DNA of 64,000 bases from Aurantimicrobium sp. MWH-Uga1 (GTDB taxonomy: Bacteria; Actinomycetota; Actinomycetes; Actinomycetales; Microbacteriaceae), in the NCBI RefSeq assembly GCF_003325955.1, contig NZ_CP030929.1, positions 1,240,001 to 1,304,000 of the forward strand. The letters run 5' to 3'. Below the pieces are notes generated by a model. It ran no database searches and was not told the origin of the DNA. It was given only the letters and a program-made list of their open reading frames with translations. The position numbers and the translations under genes were made by a program. Below, piece after piece: positions 43,720 to 52,922 of this stretch (its first letter is position 1; each line of letters starts with the position of its first letter).

Positions 43720-46600
43720 CTTGATCACCTGCCAACGGGTCTATTGAGGCAAGTTCCTCTTCGCTTTCAATCAAGCCGGGAAGATATCGCTTGGGGCGAG
43801 CATCGAGCATGACACTGCCGGTAGGGATAGCTAACAGCAATGTCAGCAAAAGAATCAGTCCCTGAACAGAACCGATGATGATGCGCCAGGGTTCAACTGG
43901 GAGAACCGATTGAAGTGGAGCAACTGTGTCAGGTGAATACCCGGGGTAGCGCCAGAGTAAACCAGCATCAGTTTTTCCCACAATCTCAATACCTGCATTG
44001 GCATCCAACGTTGCTTTCACACGAGCAGCCATTGCCTGAGCCTGAGGCGTGGGGTTCTCGCCAAGTTCTGCAAGCGGATCAGTCAGTACAACAAAGCCCA
44101 CACCCAGCGCAGTAAGTTCTGTGGCTGAATCATTACCGCTGACCGAAGCAAGGTTACTCACCGTCTCGGCAAGAAGCTTCTCCTGGGCAGCAAAACCTGC
44201 GCCTGTTGTAACAAACGTGGAGGTTGCTTCGAGGGTCATGCCAGTACCGCGCACCAACACCGAGCCCAAACCACCGTCAGGTTGGGGTGTGAGAACGAGA
44301 GTTCCTACTTCTGGAGAGATGGCAGCTTGTGCAACAACATAAGCAGGAAGTGTTTGCCCATTGCTAGGGACCACTCGAGAGTTCCCCAAGCTGGATGCTG
44401 CCAACGCAGGCAGTGCCAGTAAGGACACGGCAGCAATCCCAGCCAGGGCTGGGAAATACGAGAAGCGACGAAGAATAGAAGCACCGGTACCAGCTGCCAC
44501 CATCAATCCCAGCCATGCCAGGGACAAACCACTGCCCGGCCAGACATTGACCGGCACGGACCCGTTGAAAGACACCTGCAAACCTGAGGCGAATACTGCG
44601 GTGACAATACCCAACACCATCACAGCAACAGCAAGTTGCGCCCGGATAGGGTATTGCGAGAAGAGCCCAACGAAAGCCAACGCGACAAGGACACCCACCA
44701 ATATGGCGACCCAGACGCTGGCAACTGGATTAGCCCAAGGAAGGAAGCTGGCAGCTTGTAACCATCCTCCTAGACCTTCAGTGGGGAAGCCGAGGGCAAG
44801 CTGCCAGTGAGGTGCAACAGCGCTGGCAGCAGCTGGTCCTGGGTCGGCGGCAAGTCCAAAGAGGTTGAGACCAAAAACTTGAATCAACACGATGGGTGCA
44901 ACCAAGGCAGCTGCAGGAATGGGGATGGCCAAGAACCGTGGCACATACCGACCGGTCAATAACAATGTTCCAATCCAGACGACCAGTAGGGCTGGAGTCA
45001 AGGATGGTGAGCAGGCCACCACCGCGGCGAATAGCAGTGCAGTCGTTGCAGAAGCAGACCAGGAACGAGCGGCACGAATGCCGGCAAAAAAGAGGAAGGG
45101 CAACAGTATGTGCGTCATCACGGCGGCAGGGCGACCGTCATGGAGTGCGCCCAGAAGTGCTGGGCTTAGCCCGTAACCGATAGCGATGAAGGCGCGAATC
45201 CCTCCACGCTGAGTAAGCCTTGCGGCCAGAAGCCAGGCACCAAGACCTGCCAGAGGCATGGCTAAGAACCACAGGAGCACTAACGAGAATGATGGTTGCC
45301 AGAAGGTGAGAGTTCCCAGCAGGGCAACAACGAGCGAGAACCCATCAGCCGGGCCCACCACACTGAAAGCGCCCTCACGCCAACCCCACAGTGCCTGCAT
45401 CCAAAGATCTGAGACCTGCGCACCCAAGGGCAGCAGTGCACCACCTGAAATAGCGTTGGCGCCAACGAGGGTTGAGAACGCTCCAATGGACACAATAGTC
45501 AAGATGAGGGTGATCCACGCTCCACCACCGGAGAAGAAGTGCAGAGGCTTCTTTTCACCGTGCATGCGGATCTGAATCGCTTCACGAGCAAGAGATTCTC
45601 GGCGACGAACATCAGCACGAGAAATTCGCAAGGGTGCCAGCGAAGACCAGGGAGCTTGGCGGATGCGCTTGATGTTCTTGCGTGCCCGACCGACTGCACC
45701 GCCAGAGAAAGCAGCAAACAGGGCAGCGCGGAATTCACCTGAAACAGCGCCGGGGCGCTTTGCCAGAAGTTGACCCAGGGAGCGAATGACCGCAGCTGGC
45801 ATGAGCGCAAGCCAGTGCCACATCAACATTCCTCGACCTGAGTAAACCAGGCGACGATAGAGCTCTGCGGAACGATATTGACGCGCACGCTTTTTGCGAG
45901 CGCGGTAGCTGTCGGTACCCACGGCACCAATAACGCCATCTCCGGCGTTGAGTACTCGTGCGGTGGGGACGACAGATACGCGATGTCCAGCTAAACGGGC
46001 GCGAACACAGAAATCGAGGGCGTCATCGACAACGCGTAGCTGGTGATCAAACCCACCGAGCTCACTCCATACGTGCTGGCGAACAAGCATGCCGTTTCCC
46101 CCGACACCCATGACATCACTCATCTGGTCATGTTGTGCCTGATCAAGTTCATCGGTAACCAGTGAGATGGTTCGCCCACCCTGAGCAAGAGTCAACCCGT
46201 ATTCACGAATGTAGTCAGGACTTTCCCAATCCATTTGTTTGGGCCCCACTACTGCAACCGACGGGGCAACTTCGAGAGCACCAATCAGTTCTGCAAGTGC
46301 GGTGGGTTCTGGAGCACTGTCCTGAGCCAAGAACCACAGCAGATCATCAGGCCCAGTTACGGCTGGGAAAGCTCGTGCGGCAACATCAAGTGCTTCGCCA
46401 AAACTCAGACGTCCTTTACCGGCAAGAACTTGGCTTACCCCGAAGGCCTGGAACTGCGCTGAGGCATTTTGTTTGGGGGAATTATCCACCGCAAGAATGA
46501 CATCTGGTTGCCGTGTTTGCTTCGAGAGTGCATCAAGGGTTCGCGCAAGATGCTCGCCTCCTTGGCGCGCCACGATTACCGCTGTAACTCTCGTTTTCAT
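43703..46600 (-). CDS. Large GT2-domain membrane glycosyltransferase
   Basis: A 965-aa protein. Residues 1-230 are a GT-A glycosyltransferase-2 domain (TAVIVARQGGEHLARTLDAL, LAVDNSP, ALDFCVRARLAGH). Around residue 355 a long hydrophobic region begins with some twelve helices, and an external region lies before a last helix near 915-935. In mycobacteria and relatives such proteins sit next to whiB2 and manB and act in envelope polysaccharide synthesis. ATG at 46600; TAGGCT and GGGGAGG lie just upstream. DUF5719 is co-translated. Confidence 0.85.
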   Translation of the reverse strand: MKTRVTAVIVARQGGEHLARTLDALSKQTRQPDVILAVDNSPKQNASAQFQAFGVSQVLAGKGRLSFGEALDVAARAFPAVTGPDDLLWFLAQDSAPEPTALAELIGALEVAPSVAVVGPKQMDWESPDYIREYGLTLAQGGRTISLVTDELDQAQHDQMSDVMGVGGNGMLVRQHVWSELGGFDHQLRVVDDALDFCVRARLAGHRVSVVPTARVLNAGDGVIGAVGTDSYRARKKRARQYRSAELYRRLVYSGRGMLMWHWLALMPAAVIRSLGQLLAKRPGAVSGEFRAALFAAFSGGAVGRARKNIKRIRQAPWSSLAPLRISRADVRRRESLAREAIQIRMHGEKKPLHFFSGGGAWITLILTIVSIGAFSTLVGANAISGGALLPLGAQVSDLWMQALWGWREGAFSVVGPADGFSLVVALLGTLTFWQPSFSLVLLWFLAMPLAGLGAWLLAARLTQRGGIRAFIAIGYGLSPALLGALHDGRPAAVMTHILLPFLFFAGIRAARSWSASATTALLFAAVVACSPSLTPALLVVWIGTLLLTGRYVPRFLAIPIPAAALVAPIVLIQVFGLNLFGLAADPGPAAASAVAPHWQLALGFPTEGLGGWLQAASFLPWANPVASVWVAILVGVLVALAFVGLFSQYPIRAQLAVAVMVLGIVTAVFASGLQVSFNGSVPVNVWPGSGLSLAWLGLMVAAGTGASILRRFSYFPALAGIAAVSLLALPALAASSLGNSRVVPSNGQTLPAYVVAQAAISPEVGTLVLTPQPDGGLGSVLVRGTGMTLEATSTFVTTGAGFAAQEKLLAETVSNLASVSGNDSATELTALGVGFVVLTDPLAELGENPTPQAQAMAARVKATLDANAGIEIVGKTDAGLLWRYPGYSPDTVAPLQSVLPVEPWRIIIGSVQGLILLLTLLLAIPTGSVMLDARPKRYLPGLIESEEELASIDPLAGDQDDEQN

Positions 46601-46628
46601 CCTCCCCACAGCCTAGGCAGGGGATGCC

Positions 46629-46651
46629 AAAAACCCACCCAAATGGGTGGG
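46629..46651 (-). terminator. Intrinsic terminator of whiB2
   Basis: On the minus strand, a 7-bp G/C stem (46651-46645 with 46640-46634) and 4-base loop followed by five T residues, between whiB2 and the GT2 gene. Confidence 0.85.
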
Positions 46652-46684
46652 CGTGGCTTGGAAAGAACTACTTCTTCGAACGCA

Positions 46685-47008
46685 TTATGCGCGGCGACGC
46701 AGCTTGCGACGCTCGCGCTCGCTCAGGCCGCCCCAGATACCAAATCGCTCGTCGTTAGACAACGCATATTCGAGGCATTCACTGCGAACTTCGCACGAGG
46801 TGCAAATCTTCTTTGCATCTCTGGTCGAACCACCCTTTTCAGGGAAGAAAGATTCTGGGTCAGTCTGTGCACAGAGTGCATCTGCCTGCCACGCGAGAGG
46901 GTTGTCATCGAGGTCGATGTTGCGAGAAGAAGGGGTTCCTGGAACTCCCAAACGAACTGGATCAACAAACCAATTCTCTGGAACGCTAGCGCGATATTCC
47001 GGTGCCAT
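46685..47008 (-). CDS. whiB2: WhiB2 (WhmD)-type iron-sulfur transcription factor
   Basis: A 107-aa WhiB protein with cluster cysteines at 46, 69, 72 and 78, the GIWGG turn and a basic tail ending KLRRRA. The longer N-terminus and position beside manB and the GT2 gene match WhiB2/WhmD, which with WhiA controls division and septation. GGGAG six bases before the ATG is a proper ribosome site. It is monocistronic: a hairpin terminator follows and its own promoter precedes it. Confidence 0.94.
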   Translation of the reverse strand: MAPEYRASVPENWFVDPVRLGVPGTPSSRNIDLDDNPLAWQADALCAQTDPESFFPEKGGSTRDAKKICTSCEVRSECLEYALSNDERFGIWGGLSERERRKLRRRA

Positions 47009-47062
47009 AAAGAACTCCCACCCCGGTGTCTCTTCCGCACGCCACCATGGCGTGTCTATGTA

Positions 47063-47091
47063 ATTACACCGTTGTCATTCGTATACGTCAA
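47063..47091 (-). promoter_or_regulatory. Sigma-70-type promoter of whiB2
   Basis: On the minus strand, TTGACG (47091-47086), 17-base spacer, TGTAAT (47068-47063). It implies a leader of about 50 bases with a Shine-Dalgarno sequence, unlike the leaderless genes around it. Confidence 0.6.
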
Positions 47092-47153
47092 GTCCAGATA
47101 TTGAAACTTTGAAGACGCGCTGGAGAGTTTGCCCACAATTTAGGGAATATCCC

Positions 47154-48317
47154 CTACAGCGCGATGAAGAGTTCGCCGGTCCCGCGGACTGTAATTGTCT
47201 GTTCATCCGCAGAAATAAAGGCATGTTGGCCTTGAGACAACTCAATCTTGGACTCGTGCCCGGTGATGAAGAGCTTTCCTGACGTACACGTAACAATTGC
47301 GTGACGGCGTAACACAATGGCATCCGTCTGCGTGATGTGGTCTTCGAGATGGACGTGTGCCAAAGAAAAATCAGGAACATCTGGTTCAAAGATCTCAACC
47401 CCCGGGCACACTTGAACCGGTTCGAGAATGGGTACGGGAAGCACGTCAGTTTTCACAACATCGAGCAACTCGGGAACATCAACATGCTTGGAGGTGAGCC
47501 CCCCGCGCAGGACATTGTCGCTGGCCGCCATGATCTCAATACCCAGACCCCGAATGTAGGCGTGCATATTTCCAGCGGGCAAATACAGTGCTTGGCCACG
47601 ACGTAGTGTCACACGGTTGAGTAGCAAGGCAACCACGACGCCGGGGTCTCCGGGGTAGTCACGAGCGAGCTCCATCAGCAGCTCATCTTTGATGAGAGCT
47701 CCTGCTGTTGAGATCTCGGCCACCAGTGCACGAGCATTATCTTCACTCAGTGCCCATTCAACAGCCCAGGAAAGAGCATCTGCTCCTCGGTTGAGTAGCT
47801 GCTGAGAAAATTCCGTCAGTGCCGAAGTGGGCGAACAAGCTTGCGCATTGGCCGCGGCGAGACGCTCCAGTTCGGCAATCGTTTCCTGAACTGTTCTAAA
47901 ACCGCAGAGTGCTTCAAAGCTCTCACTGAGGGCATAGATCAATTCAGGTTTGTGAGAATCGTCTTTGTAGTTCCTAACCGGCGAATCGAGGGCAACACCC
48001 GCTGCGTTTTCACGGTCATACCCCTTACGTGCTTGTTCTGGTGACGGGTGTGCCTGAATGGACAGAGGGTGGGCAGCAGCCAATATCTTCAACAGATATG
48101 GCAGCGGTGCATCCCCTCTTTGGGTAAGAAAATCTGCAATGGTCCCTGCTCCATCGGCCTGCGCCACGTCGAGAATCTGGGTGGGCGAACCTGGATGTGT
48201 GCCCAGCCACAATTCTGCTTCTGGCTTTCCGGTGGGCTCAACTCCCCTGAGCTTGGCAATATCTGTCAACGAGCCCCAGGCGTAGTCGCGTGGAGTGTTA
48301 TCGACTCGAATCATCAC
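47154..48317 (-). CDS. manA: Mannose-6-phosphate isomerase, class I
   Basis: A 387-aa zinc-dependent cupin enzyme linking fructose-6-phosphate to mannose-6-phosphate. Metal ligands are visible in SIQAHPSPEQA and DDSHKPELIYAL, with the active-site segment YLPAGNMHAYIRG further on. The start is GTG with TAGGCT seven bases before it, directly followed by an ATG that could also serve. It supplies ManB and hence GDP-mannose for the glycan genes in this region. Confidence 0.94.
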   Translation of the reverse strand: MMIRVDNTPRDYAWGSLTDIAKLRGVEPTGKPEAELWLGTHPGSPTQILDVAQADGAGTIADFLTQRGDAPLPYLLKILAAAHPLSIQAHPSPEQARKGYDRENAAGVALDSPVRNYKDDSHKPELIYALSESFEALCGFRTVQETIAELERLAAANAQACSPTSALTEFSQQLLNRGADALSWAVEWALSEDNARALVAEISTAGALIKDELLMELARDYPGDPGVVVALLLNRVTLRRGQALYLPAGNMHAYIRGLGIEIMAASDNVLRGGLTSKHVDVPELLDVVKTDVLPVPILEPVQVCPGVEIFEPDVPDFSLAHVHLEDHITQTDAIVLRRHAIVTCTSGKLFITGHESKIELSQGQHAFISADEQTITVRGTGELFIAL

Positions 48318-48324
48318 ATTAGTG

Positions 48325-48330
48325 AGCCTA
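48325..48330 (-). promoter_or_regulatory. Leaderless -10 element of manA
   Basis: TAGGCT on the minus strand, seven bases before the GTG start at 48317. Confidence 0.6.
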
Positions 48331-48425
48331 GTTTCTGGGCCGAATTTCGGGCTGGAGACTTCCTGACATTTCTCAAAGCGAGGCTCTGCCTAGAACAGCA
48401 CTGCGCATCAATTCATCACTTCGTC

Positions 48426-48431
48426 TAGCCT
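48426..48431 (+). promoter_or_regulatory. Leaderless -10 of the first ligase-like gene
   Basis: TAGCCT six bases before the ATG at 48438, at the far end of the 120-base divergent gap from manA. The rest of the gap shows no other feature. Confidence 0.6.
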
Positions 48432-48437
48432 TGATAC

Positions 48438-49742
48438 ATGCCCACCAAAGAATATAGAAAAGCCAAGACAGGCCTTGCCGTTGTTGCGCTATTCATGCTT
48501 TTTGCTGGGGAAGCAATTCGCAACCTCGTGGGTTGGGATATCTTCATGGGCCTCAGTGTCGTTCTGACGCTGATTTATATCGTGGTCATCTTCCGTGCCC
48601 GCCACCTCATTCACTGGAGAAGTATCCCGTTCTGGCTGGCATTCTTCTCCTTATGGGCAGTGGCATCCCTGCTGTGGGCGTATTCACCACCGAACACTGC
48701 TCTCACGTTGTGGCCTTTTGTTGAAGTCACAATTGCTGGTGTGGGCATTGCACTCACCCTGCCGTGGGGTGATTTTGTTCGCGCCTTGGGAACAACCCTG
48801 CGTTGGATTTTGGGTCTCTCCCTCGTCTTTGAGCTGTGGGTAGCCGTTTTTGTAGGCCATGCTATTTATCCAGTGTGGGTAGATACCAGCGAAGGAAAAA
48901 TCCCAGCTGTCTACCAATGGAGTCGAAACCTCCTGTTTGAAGGTGGCCCCATCCAAGGGATTGTCGGAAACCGTAACCAGCTGGGCTTCATCGCGGTTAT
49001 CGCGCTCATCATCTTCTTTGTCCAATTGGCGGACAAAACTGTGTGGCGCAGCTGGGGCTTCATCTGGGTTGGCCTCTCCCTGTTTACGATTGCCTTCACA
49101 CGTTCGGCAACAGATTTAATTGCACTTGTTGTGGTCATGATTGTGGCGTTGTTTGCGCTCTGGGCACGAGCCGTTCCGCAAAGTAAACGTCGCCCCGTGT
49201 ATTTCACCGCCGCAGGGTTAGTTATCGTCGCTGCGGCCTTCATCACCTTCGCCCAAGGATTTATTTTGAGCCTGCTGGGTAAGAGTGAGGATCTCACTGG
49301 TCGCAGTGACACCTGGGCTGCGGTGGCCGAGCTTGCTCAGCAACGACCCATCGTGGGTTGGGGTTGGCTCAGCCCCTGGGTTCCTTGGTTAGAACCCTTC
49401 AATAACTTGGCCGTACACAACGGTGTTCACTACCTACAAGCACACAACACCTGGTTGGATGTATGGCTGCAGGTTGGCTACATCGGAGTCATTGCCTTGG
49501 CCTGCGCCATGATTGGACTGCTCTGGCGATCCTGGTTTATTGCTGTGGATCGGCCTCGTTGGGATTTGGTTGAAGACCGTCCCTACAGTGCTAATTCTCT
49601 GGTTCCCGTCTTAATTACGGCAGCCTTGCTCACCCAGAGCTTTGCTGAAAGCCAGCTCATTGTTCAATCCGGTTGGGCTCTTGTGGTGGCATTGTCGCTG
49701 ACCGTAATGGTTCCTACACGCATTACGAAAGCCATTCGCTAG
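48438..49742 (+). CDS. O-antigen ligase/polymerase (Wzy/WaaL)-like membrane protein 1
   Basis: A 434-aa polytopic protein with about eleven hydrophobic helices. It has the family layout: helices, then the external loop before the last helices with GRSDTWAAVAELAQQRPIVGWGW and VHNGVHYLQAHNTWLDVWLQVGYIG (residues about 290-350; the H-N-x-W-L-D motif is the O-antigen-ligase signature). It likely polymerises or ligates lipid-linked glycans. The next gene is a paralogue ten bases downstream. The acceptor is unknown. Confidence 0.85.
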   Translation: MPTKEYRKAKTGLAVVALFMLFAGEAIRNLVGWDIFMGLSVVLTLIYIVVIFRARHLIHWRSIPFWLAFFSLWAVASLLWAYSPPNTALTLWPFVEVTIAGVGIALTLPWGDFVRALGTTLRWILGLSLVFELWVAVFVGHAIYPVWVDTSEGKIPAVYQWSRNLLFEGGPIQGIVGNRNQLGFIAVIALIIFFVQLADKTVWRSWGFIWVGLSLFTIAFTRSATDLIALVVVMIVALFALWARAVPQSKRRPVYFTAAGLVIVAAAFITFAQGFILSLLGKSEDLTGRSDTWAAVAELAQQRPIVGWGWLSPWVPWLEPFNNLAVHNGVHYLQAHNTWLDVWLQVGYIGVIALACAMIGLLWRSWFIAVDRPRWDLVEDRPYSANSLVPVLITAALLTQSFAESQLIVQSGWALVVALSLTVMVPTRITKAIR

Positions 49743-49751
49743 GCAGGGATT

Positions 49752-51020
49752 GTGAAAGAAACACACTCCCCAGCTGCTGAAGCTGCCTACGCTTTCTTCT
49801 CTCATGCCCGCTTTGCTCAGGCGCTCAGCCTAATCCTGATCGGAACAGCCTTTGGCACACACGCACTGCGTGCCCTGCTAGGAATTGCAGGGCTGACTGC
49901 CCTCATCGCAGCTGAGCTTGTGTTGCTGACACTGATGTTGATTGCTCGTCGCCGAGTAGTGCGATGGAATGTGTTTGTTCCCATCACCTTGGCTGTCTTC
50001 CTTGCGTGGACAATTGCCAGCTGGTTTTGGTCCTACTATCCGCGTGCTACCGCGATCGGTTTAGCATCGCAATTGAGCTTCACGGCACTCGCATTAGGTA
50101 TTTCTGCCTCGCGAGACACTATCCAACTCATTCGTGCTGTTGGTGATGTGTTGAGAGTTTTGTTGGCAACCTCGCTGGTCTTGGAGATCATTGCCGGGGT
50201 ACTGATCGACAGCCCCATCTCGTTCTTAGGAATCAAAGGCAACCTCGTCTCAGGTGACGGCATTCAAGGAATCTTTGGTTCACGCAATGCGTTCATGATG
50301 ATTTCTCTCATTGCGGTGATTACCTTCTTTGTTGAGTGGCGAACGCAGTCCGTGTCACGACAGCTTGCATTCTGGTCGTTGACGGGGTCTGCGGTGTGTG
50401 TGCTCTTGGGAGCATCTCCCGTCGGTTATGTCACCGCACTGATAGTGGTTCTGCTGGCTGGATTTATTGCCGTGTTACGCAAGATGGAACCTGGACTGCG
50501 CCGCGGAACAGAGATTGCGGCCGTAAGCGCTCTAGGTGTGGTCATGCTTGTGGTGTGGACTATCCGAAACTCGGTACTGGAATGGCTCAGTGGTTCACCC
50601 GTGCTGCAGTATCGACTTGCGCTCTGGTCTGAAGAATTGCGCTTGGCCAAGATGAAACTGCTTGAAGGCTGGGGTTGGGTTGGGTTATGGCCTCGCAAGA
50701 CACAGCCGTTCACTGTGATGAATTCCAGCAGTGGTGATATTCACAATTCAGGTTTGAACATTTACCTGGATGTCTGGCTTCAACTGGGAATCGTCGGCTT
50801 GGCGTTATTCCTCATTCTTATTGGCTTTGCTTTTGTACGCAGTTGGACACTGGCTGTGACAAAGAAGAGTGAGCTCTACATCTGGGCGCCACTGGTGCTC
50901 TCTGCACTACTCGTCTCGGGCTTGGCAGAAAGTGCAGCAATTACCGAGTGGGGTTGGTTCCTTGTTGTCCTGATCGTCGCCCGCAGCTCAGCGGAGCTGA
51001 GCTGGCGACGTACAGAGTAA
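49752..51020 (+). CDS. O-antigen ligase/polymerase-like membrane protein 2
   Basis: A 422-aa paralogue of the preceding gene: about eleven helices, GIQGIFGSRNAFMMISLI matching GPIQGIVGNRNQLGFIAVI there, and IHNSGLNIYLDVWLQLGIVG at the ligase signature. GTG start with an AGGCAGGG ribosome site inside the short gap. A tandem pair suggests one duplication followed by divergence, perhaps giving a polymerase and a ligase. It converges on the LCP gene with six bases between the stops. Confidence 0.85.
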   Translation: MKETHSPAAEAAYAFFSHARFAQALSLILIGTAFGTHALRALLGIAGLTALIAAELVLLTLMLIARRRVVRWNVFVPITLAVFLAWTIASWFWSYYPRATAIGLASQLSFTALALGISASRDTIQLIRAVGDVLRVLLATSLVLEIIAGVLIDSPISFLGIKGNLVSGDGIQGIFGSRNAFMMISLIAVITFFVEWRTQSVSRQLAFWSLTGSAVCVLLGASPVGYVTALIVVLLAGFIAVLRKMEPGLRRGTEIAAVSALGVVMLVVWTIRNSVLEWLSGSPVLQYRLALWSEELRLAKMKLLEGWGWVGLWPRKTQPFTVMNSSSGDIHNSGLNIYLDVWLQLGIVGLALFLILIGFAFVRSWTLAVTKKSELYIWAPLVLSALLVSGLAESAAITEWGWFLVVLIVARSSAELSWRRTE

Positions 51021-51026
51021 ACAGAT

Positions 51027-52409
51027 CTACGGCGTAGGCGTAGCTGTTGGCGTTGGTGGGTGAATTACCGAGTCAATGTACGTCCTGATACCTGGGTAGT
51101 CAGGGTATTCGGTATCAACAGGGAACGGTTCGTAATACGGAGTCAGCTCAATGTGCGTCACGGGAAGCTCTTTGGTCTTCAAACCCAGATCAACGAAGTA
51201 GCCAAGCATGGACTGTGGAATGTCCGTCTTCACAACCTGAGTTCCGGCAGCAGCAATCTCTTGGAACTTGGCTAACACGTTGGCAGGGTTCATCTGGCGA
51301 AGTAATGCTTCCTGAACCTGCTGCTGACGCTTCATCCGGTCATAGTCACCGGTGCCTGACCAGCGAGAGCGCATGTACATCATGGCGTGGTAGCCATCCA
51401 TGTGTTGCTCACCGATTTCAATCCACTCAGGGACCTGATCTTCAGGTGTTCCTGGTTCAGCAATAGCAATGCGTTCTTCAACCGTGATGGTGACACCACC
51501 GAGTGAATCAATGAGGTTTTGTAAACCCTGCATGTCAATGAGGACGTAGTACTGAATATCTAGACCAGTGATGGCCTCAGCCGCATCACGCATGGCCTCG
51601 ATACCAGGTGATCTTCCATTAGCTGCGGCGTCAGGATACAGATCGGCATGGTTGAGCTCACCAGCAACATAGACCGTGTTTAAACACGCCCACCGAGTGC
51701 AGTACTCGCCAGTTTCTTGGCTATAGCCACCTGGGTAGAGCGAATACATCGGGGAGTCTTCATTGAAGGGGACGTTCTGCAGATCGCGGGGCATACCGAT
51801 AATGGTTGCTTGGCCTGTTTCTGCATTAATGCTGACAACCTGTGCGGTGTCTGTTCTCAAACCGTCACGATCTTCACCGGCGTCGCCACCAAGTAAGAGG
51901 AAGTTGTACTGGCCATCGACGGGAGGAACACTAGGGCCGGCAACGAAAATCTTGCCTAGTGCGCTGTTCAGGCTTCCTGTCAGGGAGGCGGCATACGCAG
52001 CGCCACCGGAGACAAGAACCATCATGACGACCGTCACACTGGCAACCCACCACCTGGCACGAGGTCCTGTTTTGACGATGCGAATTAACCGCAGGGTGTC
52101 AAGAGTGAGTACCAGCCACAAAATAGCGTAAAAGAACAGTGCAATTTGCCCCACAAAAAGCGTCGGACCCCAGGTGAAGATGAAGAAGACTGCCGTTGGC
52201 CAGAGCAGCCCCAGCAGCAGAACTAGCACAGCAAAGATAACGAGGGTGAGCGTTGCACCCAGACCAATCTTTCCCAGACGCTTATTCCCCGCCAGAGCTT
52301 GAACTGATCCGGGGATCAGAAAATTGAGTATGACGAGCCACCACGCACGCGTGGTCATCACCTTTTGCGAACTGGTGTCGGGATAACGCAGTGGACTTGT
52401 TTGACTCAT
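51027..52409 (-). CDS. LytR-CpsA-Psr (LCP) family glycopolymer transferase
   Basis: A 460-aa membrane protein. The N-terminal 150 residues hold about four hydrophobic helices, more than the single helix of most LCP proteins. The external LCP domain follows, with [29 protein letters not shown] and a run of conserved arginines ([20 protein letters not shown]). The C-terminus is Pro/Thr rich. LCP enzymes attach teichoic acid, arabinogalactan or capsular polymers to peptidoglycan. Its ATG overlaps the purE stop by four bases. Confidence 0.9.
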   Translation of the reverse strand: MSQTSPLRYPDTSSQKVMTTRAWWLVILNFLIPGSVQALAGNKRLGKIGLGATLTLVIFAVLVLLLGLLWPTAVFFIFTWGPTLFVGQIALFFYAILWLVLTLDTLRLIRIVKTGPRARWWVASVTVVMMVLVSGGAAYAASLTGSLNSALGKIFVAGPSVPPVDGQYNFLLLGGDAGEDRDGLRTDTAQVVSINAETGQATIIGMPRDLQNVPFNEDSPMYSLYPGGYSQETGEYCTRWACLNTVYVAGELNHADLYPDAAANGRSPGIEAMRDAAEAITGLDIQYYVLIDMQGLQNLIDSLGGVTITVEERIAIAEPGTPEDQVPEWIEIGEQHMDGYHAMMYMRSRWSGTGDYDRMKRQQQVQEALLRQMNPANVLAKFQEIAAAGTQVVKTDIPQSMLGYFVDLGLKTKELPVTHIELTPYYEPFPVDTEYPDYPGIRTYIDSVIHPPTPTATPTP

Positions 52410-52906
52410 AGCTGAGACTTGAGCGCCGCGTTCTTTTCTTCGACCAGATCAGCTAAGCCTGCAGAATATGCTTCAACGGCTTGGAGGAGTTCTGGGTTAC
52501 TAGTTGCCAAAATCTTGACGGCGAGAAGTGCCGCGTTGGTCGCACCGCCAATGGAAACGGCGGCCACCGGCACACCAGCGGGCATCTGCACGATAGACAG
52601 CAATGAATCCATACCATCGAGCTTGGCCAGAGGAACAGGAACGCCCACAACAGGAAGCGGGGTCACACTGGCGAGCATGCCAGGCAAGTGGGCTGCACCG
52701 CCGGCACCTGCAATGATCACTTTGAGGCCACGCCCTGCAGCCGCCTTACCGAAGGCAATCATCTTCTCAGGAGTGCGGTGTGCAGAAAGCACCTCAACTT
52801 CGAAGGGAATGCCAAAGTCGTTGAGTACGTTGGCTGCCGAACTCATGACTGTCCAGTCAGAGTCAGAACCCATTACTACGGCGACGAGTGCATGCTTTTC
52901 GGCCAT
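52406..52906 (-). CDS. purE: N5-carboxyaminoimidazole ribonucleotide mutase
   Basis: A 166-aa PurE class I enzyme of purine synthesis. The N-terminal GSDSDWTVM and AHRTPEKM segments and the later [12 protein letters not shown] bind the substrate. It takes the product of PurK. TACCCT six bases before the ATG suggests its own leaderless transcript besides read-through from purK, whose stop is 17 bases upstream. The LCP gene is coupled to its stop. Confidence 0.95.
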   Translation of the reverse strand: MAEKHALVAVVMGSDSDWTVMSSAANVLNDFGIPFEVEVLSAHRTPEKMIAFGKAAAGRGLKVIIAGAGGAAHLPGMLASVTPLPVVGVPVPLAKLDGMDSLLSIVQMPAGVPVAAVSIGGATNAALLAVKILATSNPELLQAVEAYSAGLADLVEEKNAALKSQL

Positions 52907-52912
52907 TGTTCA

Positions 52913-52918
52913 AGGGTA
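52913..52918 (-). promoter_or_regulatory. Leaderless -10 element of purE
   Basis: TACCCT on the minus strand, six bases before the ATG at 52906, in the 16-base gap after purK. Confidence 0.45.
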
Positions 52919-52922
52919 GAGC

